A stretch of DNA of 64,000 bases from Paramacrobiotus metropolitanus (lineage: Eukaryota; Tardigrada; Eutardigrada; Parachela; Macrobiotidae), in contig NW_026570252.1 of the NCBI RefSeq assembly GCF_019649055.1, positions 806,001 to 870,000 on the forward strand, read 5' to 3'. The notes under the pieces were generated by a model. It ran no database searches, was not told where the DNA came from, and saw nothing but the letters and a program-made list of their open reading frames with translations. Of the stretch, positions 59,669 to 64,000 are shown piece after piece (position 1 is the first letter of the stretch; the number at the start of each line of letters is the position of its first letter). Position numbers and translations under genes: made by a program.

Positions 59669-61530
59669 TCAGCGTTTCAGGCAGTCTTGAAGCAGCGTTC
59701 TCGACGGTGCGGGTAAAGGAGGCAAGGTCCGCTCTGTAACGTACCAATCAAGAGACATTTGGTGCACCGCGGGGAACATCTTTGCTGCTTCGGCCAGCCG
59801 ATGGTACACAACGGCGCGCTCCGCCGGGTTCTCGCGGCGAACAAATCCGATCATGTACGTTAGGGCATCCATATAAAACACGTGCAGATGCGCAAGTATT
59901 TCTTTGTCCGCAGCACTGGTGGTGCCTAAAAAATGCCCGTGATTGTTGTGTGCTCGTATTAAACACGTTGAAAATGCCAGTGCTCCTGATACATCTGCGC
60001 TGGTAACTAACTACCTTGTCGCTTTTTGCAATCCGGACATTTTCATAATACGCATTTTCGTACCGGACACCAGAGACACGGGATTCTTCGCGCTGTTCCA
60101 CATGACAAAAAAATTTCAAAAAAACTGATTATATAAGACAGTAATTAGCGTTTTTCTGCAAGCTTGTGCACAAGAATAATAAAAATTTAGAAAAATTAAA
60201 GATATAGAATTTAAAATTCAGTCAGAATTCTACTACTGTCAGAAATGTTAGTAGAATTTAAAGTTTCCTAATGTGGAACAACGCAGGGAATACCGTGTTT
60301 CCAATGCCCGGTACGCGAATCCGTATTATGAAAATGTCCGGAATGTGATAAACGTCGAAGTATGCACATACGTGGATCGAAAAACACAGCGGCCAAGAGG
60401 AGATAGGTCTCCGTCAGCGTCAGCCCGATTCCGTTGAATACAGCGCTAAACCTAAGACAGAACCGGCGGAATTCCGGATCCACACCCATAAGGTCCATCC
60501 AGTAGTTGCCGGCGTGAATTTGCTCGGGACCCGGTAATGTGCAATAATATTCCCCCTTGTAGACGTACCTCATATGGTGCAGCTACGAATATCAGCCACG
60601 GTTAGGCAGAGGCAGGTCTCTGATAAGATTACTGATAATTCGTACCAAAGTACTGATGAACCCTTTTTCCGCTATTAAAATATCGCGATCCGTCTGACTG
60701 ACACTATCAAATCCAGGAAGCATGGCAACAAACTGCGCCAGACGGGCTTTGTCCTTATGGCGTTTTTCGTGCATTCCCACCAGGTAACGCTGCAGTGACG
60801 TCTGTGGCTGATACTGCAAAGCACTAACTTAAGAAAACTTAGGAAGCCCAAGGTCATTTTCGAAACCTAAGAAAACGTAAAAAAAAACGCAAAAAGTCGT
60901 AAAAAGAGCAAGAATCCGCAAGTATGTCCTGAACAACTAGGTTCCTAGGTCAGTTTGGGTATTTCTATGCTCGTTTACCATTTCTTAGGGCTTCTTTCAT
61001 TTTTAAATTTTGATCATTTTTTAAGCGGTCAGAACCAGAGTTTGCGATATTAAAGTCAGAGTTTAGCGCGACCCGCTAAGATCGTACCGGTTTCTGGTGG
61101 GCTTCGAGGGCGGATGCCATGAAGGCGGAGAACACAGCAATTTGATCGCCGTAGGCGATTTCGTATGCCGCGCACACTGCGCCACCGGCTTTCTGCAGCA
61201 TCACGTCGCGGGAATTGCTCAGATCTGCGTACATACTGCAGTACGAAAGGGACGGCAAAAATTGACGAAATGTCGCTGAGGCACCCATGAAGCCATGAAG
61301 CTCTGTCAAAATTATTTACTGTTAACTAAGGCAGGTAGCATGAATAACACAGCAGGGGCACTGACCGCATGGAGGGACCACTTTGCGAAAGCCGGACGGG
61401 AAAGTCGTCTGTGTCGGCTGAAAATCCTCGCTGAAATGTCCACGCAACAGAGCATCCATGTCTGTTTGGTCCAGTTGCGATTTGTCAGCACTGGGTTCGT
61501 ACAGAGAAGCGTCTGTTCGTGCAGTTTGCG
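59669..61530 (-). CDS. NR2: nuclear-receptor ligand-binding-domain protein (first exon not found)
   Basis: Five exons seen (61530-61366, 61302-61088, 60813-60646, 60582-60372, 59925-59669), all joined in the same phases as NR1. The three internal ones are exactly 215, 168 and 211 nt as in NR1. Features: QPTQTTFPSGFRKVVPPC, GGAVCAAYEIAYGDQIAVFS, the LBD signature FVAMLPGFDSVSQTDRDIL, RYVYKGEYYCTLPGPEQIH, and a last exon ending SRTLLQDCLKR. Exon 1, which should end in phase 1, was not located upstream. No DNA-binding zinc fingers were seen. Known LBD role: ligand-controlled transcription. No lesion found, so probably functional. The intron at 60814-61087 contains degenerate CTAAGAAAAC repeats. 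Confidence 0.75.
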
Positions 61531-64000
61531 CTGCAACGAAGCATCGACGTTTTATCGTCTAAACATTGTGCAGACCACGAAATCAAACAACATGAAGCTG
61601 TATACTTGTAAATTGGAACCGTACTTCTGCCCACAGAAGAATTCCTGACTTACTTTCATCGTGTCTTTCCAAATCTTCCATCACGATAGTACGATCGCAT
61701 TAATGCTCAACCGGAATGAACTCATCTTAACCAATATTTTGTAATCTGGTATCCACTGTTTTTCGGATTTATCTGTGCTGTGTAGCACTGCGTGTCTGTT
61801 TATTCAGTGAACAGTCGGAAAAAGGTAGAAACTGTAAAGAGACACTCCAGAACATGAGAAAACTTGAAGAAACACTGCAAACGTATTCACTGCAAAAATC
61901 AGCGTGTATAAATCAGCATTTCCACAGAAACTGCATACACTCCTTATATCCACTTCAGTCAGCAGTGTTTCCTGAACAGCTACCGCACAAAACGCTTGAG
62001 GTATCTTACACTGTACACATGCATCGACAGCTACGGCTGCGTGCACGCTGGATGTTCGGCTTTTCGAAAACCGGTCGATACTCGCTTATATGATTCTGCG
62101 ATCTTACCGGTGCCGGTTATGAAAGCAGTAAGCATCAGACTGATTGATGCTGTCTGCCGCGTTCTGGCTGTAGCCTGTTTTATAATTTAATTTAATCTGA
62201 ACGTGTTCGTGTTGTACACTCTGTTGATTAGACAAAATCAATATGTTCGTATCATCAGATATTTGAACCGTGCACTGACCGGTCGATCGATCTCCACTGT
62301 GTTTAATCTGAAGATGTGTCGCGATTTAATTACGTATTCTAACCATAATTGCCTATCAATTGCCGGCACTGGGCTCGAACAGAGAAGCGCTAGTTTGTAC
62401 ATTTTGCGTTAAAAGAAGACATTTAATTTTTAGTTTTCCATTGTACTGCAATGATTGCATAGACCTGAAATCAAACTTCCAAGAATTCTGAATTAAAAAG
62501 TAAATGTTGATAGAATTCTTTTTAAAATCAAATCAACCTTGAAGAAATAAAAGAAATAATTTATAAATATAATTAACTTTCTAATATAGAAAATTCAGTT
62601 TCAATATTAATAATGATTAGAATAAATTTGCAAGAAATTGAGTTTTAAGCAAAATTAAACTAATTTCGAAAGAAATTAAGAAAGATTTGCCAAATAAAAA
62701 AAAATGTTTCCAGAAGTGCTCATTGCCAAAATGTAAAAATAACGAGTAGTCTTTTAACGCTTCAAACCAAAACGTTTTCGAAAAAAATAAAACTATTACC
62801 ATTAGGTTGCAAACTTCGTTGCATTCCTAACCAAATTTGGCTCTAAATCGTTCGATAACCGGTTTGAGACTATTCGAATTTCGACCCTATTAATTCACTA
62901 ACAGATGACCACTACCTGGGATAACTGGGCAATAGTGCGTCATACGGCAGCCTAATAGTGCGCCATTAGGCTGTCGTCTCCGTAAAATTCTCAACAGACA
63001 ATTCTGTTTAACTTTAGTCCAAGTGTATCAAAATTAATCGCGGTTTGCGGCCTGACGATTTGTAAAGAAAGACTGACAGTAACCGGAAATTTCTTTCATT
63101 AAATAATTGGTGGCTCGGTAATTCAATTATTCTTTAGTTGAATATATTGTTTGTGAAAATTCGCGAAAACTACAGACGGTGCACCACCCAGGATGCTACA
63201 CTTTTAGCAGAGAATCATTTGTAAACTGGTTGACTCCCCATATCCCGAATCCGCTAGAACAGTTTTCTTCCTTATTGTTCTGTTGTTGAGAAAAACAACT
63301 CTCCATGAAGATTTTGCGCACACGTGAGACAGCATGAAGACCAGTGTCCGCGACCAGCGACAAAAATGCAATCAAAACAAAACTTTTATTTTCTATTTTA
63401 AAGCGATGAACAAATGAAGCAAGCATTTTTTGTCATATTGATATTCTGATTTCAGAAGATTCTGAGTGCTATAGAAGAAAGTATAGCACTGCGTGCTAAG
63501 CTTGTTTCGGTCCCGAATTACCTCCGGGATTCGGACGGCATTGCAACGAGCATTTGGCGGCTATAACTATCGACCGCTGTCATCAAACGAATGCCATTAA
63601 AATGCTTAGAATTCATTTTTTAATTGTAAAAAGAGGGCCGAAGTTAGTTTTAGTTTAGACAAGGTGGATAAGGGGTACTTGGTTTAGATTCATAGTACTG
63701 GTTAACTGCCTTTTGCAGTGATGTTTCCAGAGAAGCAGGACAGTAACCACGGTTGGGTTTTGTTGCAAACCAAAGTGCTTAGGCTGTTATCCATTTTTAA
63801 TTTGTCATACCAAATCTCTTGTGCGCGAGAGCGGTTTTCTGGCCGGTGCAATTTGTAGAATACTCAAATATCTGACATATCAGTCATTTACAGCCAGCGT
63901 GATATAAAAAATAATAATACAGAGAGAGTGTTTTGGATAGCCGCTAAGGCGAAAGTATCAGAGGGTTTATAACGAAAGTGATGTGCGTAATAAAAATAAC
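61531..64000. other. AT-rich region downstream, no intact gene
   Basis: Besides a duplicated receptor fragment (62340-62400), a weak hairpin lies at about 62948-62978 and a 76-codon minus frame at 63196-63426. None is convincing. Confidence 0.4.
62340..62400 (-). pseudogene. Relic of an NR exon start
   Basis: The sequence CTGGGCTCGAACAGAGAAGC resembles 61495-61515 in NR2 exon 2, reading SLFEPSA in place of SLYEPSA, then a stop. Downstream bases up to about 62480 (GACCTGAAATCAAAC) also match the NR2 flank. A remnant of another NR copy. Confidence 0.4.

Noticed and set aside
1-64000. tRNA, rRNA or CRISPR arrays
   Set aside because: No cloverleaf with B-box, rRNA-like stretch or regularly spaced repeat-spacer structure was noticed on reading. 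A dedicated covariance search was not possible.

Overview
The window looks like the nuclear genome of a small invertebrate. Genes carry short spliceosomal introns (about 45-190 bp, with a few kilobase-scale ones filled by transposons). There are two nuclear-receptor ligand-binding-domain genes, two protein kinases of one unusual type, a tandem family of Tudor-like/F-box-like genes, and many DNA transposons and MITEs. A tardigrade or similar ecdysozoan fits, but this rests on overall impression and was not checked by any search. No tRNA, rRNA or CRISPR was recognised.

Region 1 (about 1-8,920) is the most unusual part. An intact Merlin/IS1595-type (ISXO2-like) DDE transposase sits with a DNA-replication gene set: a DUF3987-type P-loop helicase, a PrimPol-type primase with DxE, SxH, D and zinc-knuckle motifs, a protein with an RPA70-like OB fold, and a seven-exon deoxynucleoside kinase whose exons add up to a clean 213-codon reading frame. 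The block is bounded by inverted terminal arrays: TTGCTGAC-type motifs, then a tract containing TGCAGAAGTGGGCCA and a G run, then a CTGCGGC minisatellite, in mirrored order at the two ends. I read it as one roughly 9 kb Merlin-type transposon carrying its own replication and nucleotide-supply module. The helicase and kinase models contain introns, which points to long residence in a eukaryotic nucleus.

Region 2 (9-12.6 kb) is a minus-strand kinase gene with a Kelch-like tail and one frameshift; a hAT-like element lies in its intron. Region 3 (12.6-20 kb) holds a palindromic MITE, GTCCAAG minisatellites and the plus-strand nuclear receptor gene NR1. Region 4 (20-42.5 kb) holds five members of the Tudor-like/F-box-like family in different states: F5 divergent, F1 nearly intact, F2 and F3 damaged, F4 inverted and lacking exon 1. 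R2-superclade-like LINEs, MULE relics, a foldback element and a 9-bp telomere-like array are interspersed. Region 5 (43-53.4 kb) is a triplicated gene for a small secreted/membrane protein (two intact copies, one decayed) plus a second LINE. Region 6 (53.4-64 kb) holds a 393-bp element with a perfect 8-bp target duplication, the second kinase gene (complete, 674 codons) and the second nuclear receptor gene NR2, whose internal exons match NR1 exactly in length (215, 168 and 211 nt).

The F-box-like genes may be E3 substrate adaptors, and the receptors and kinases may be signalling genes. Nothing ties them into one pathway; the window reads as a duplication-rich, transposon-rich accessory region.
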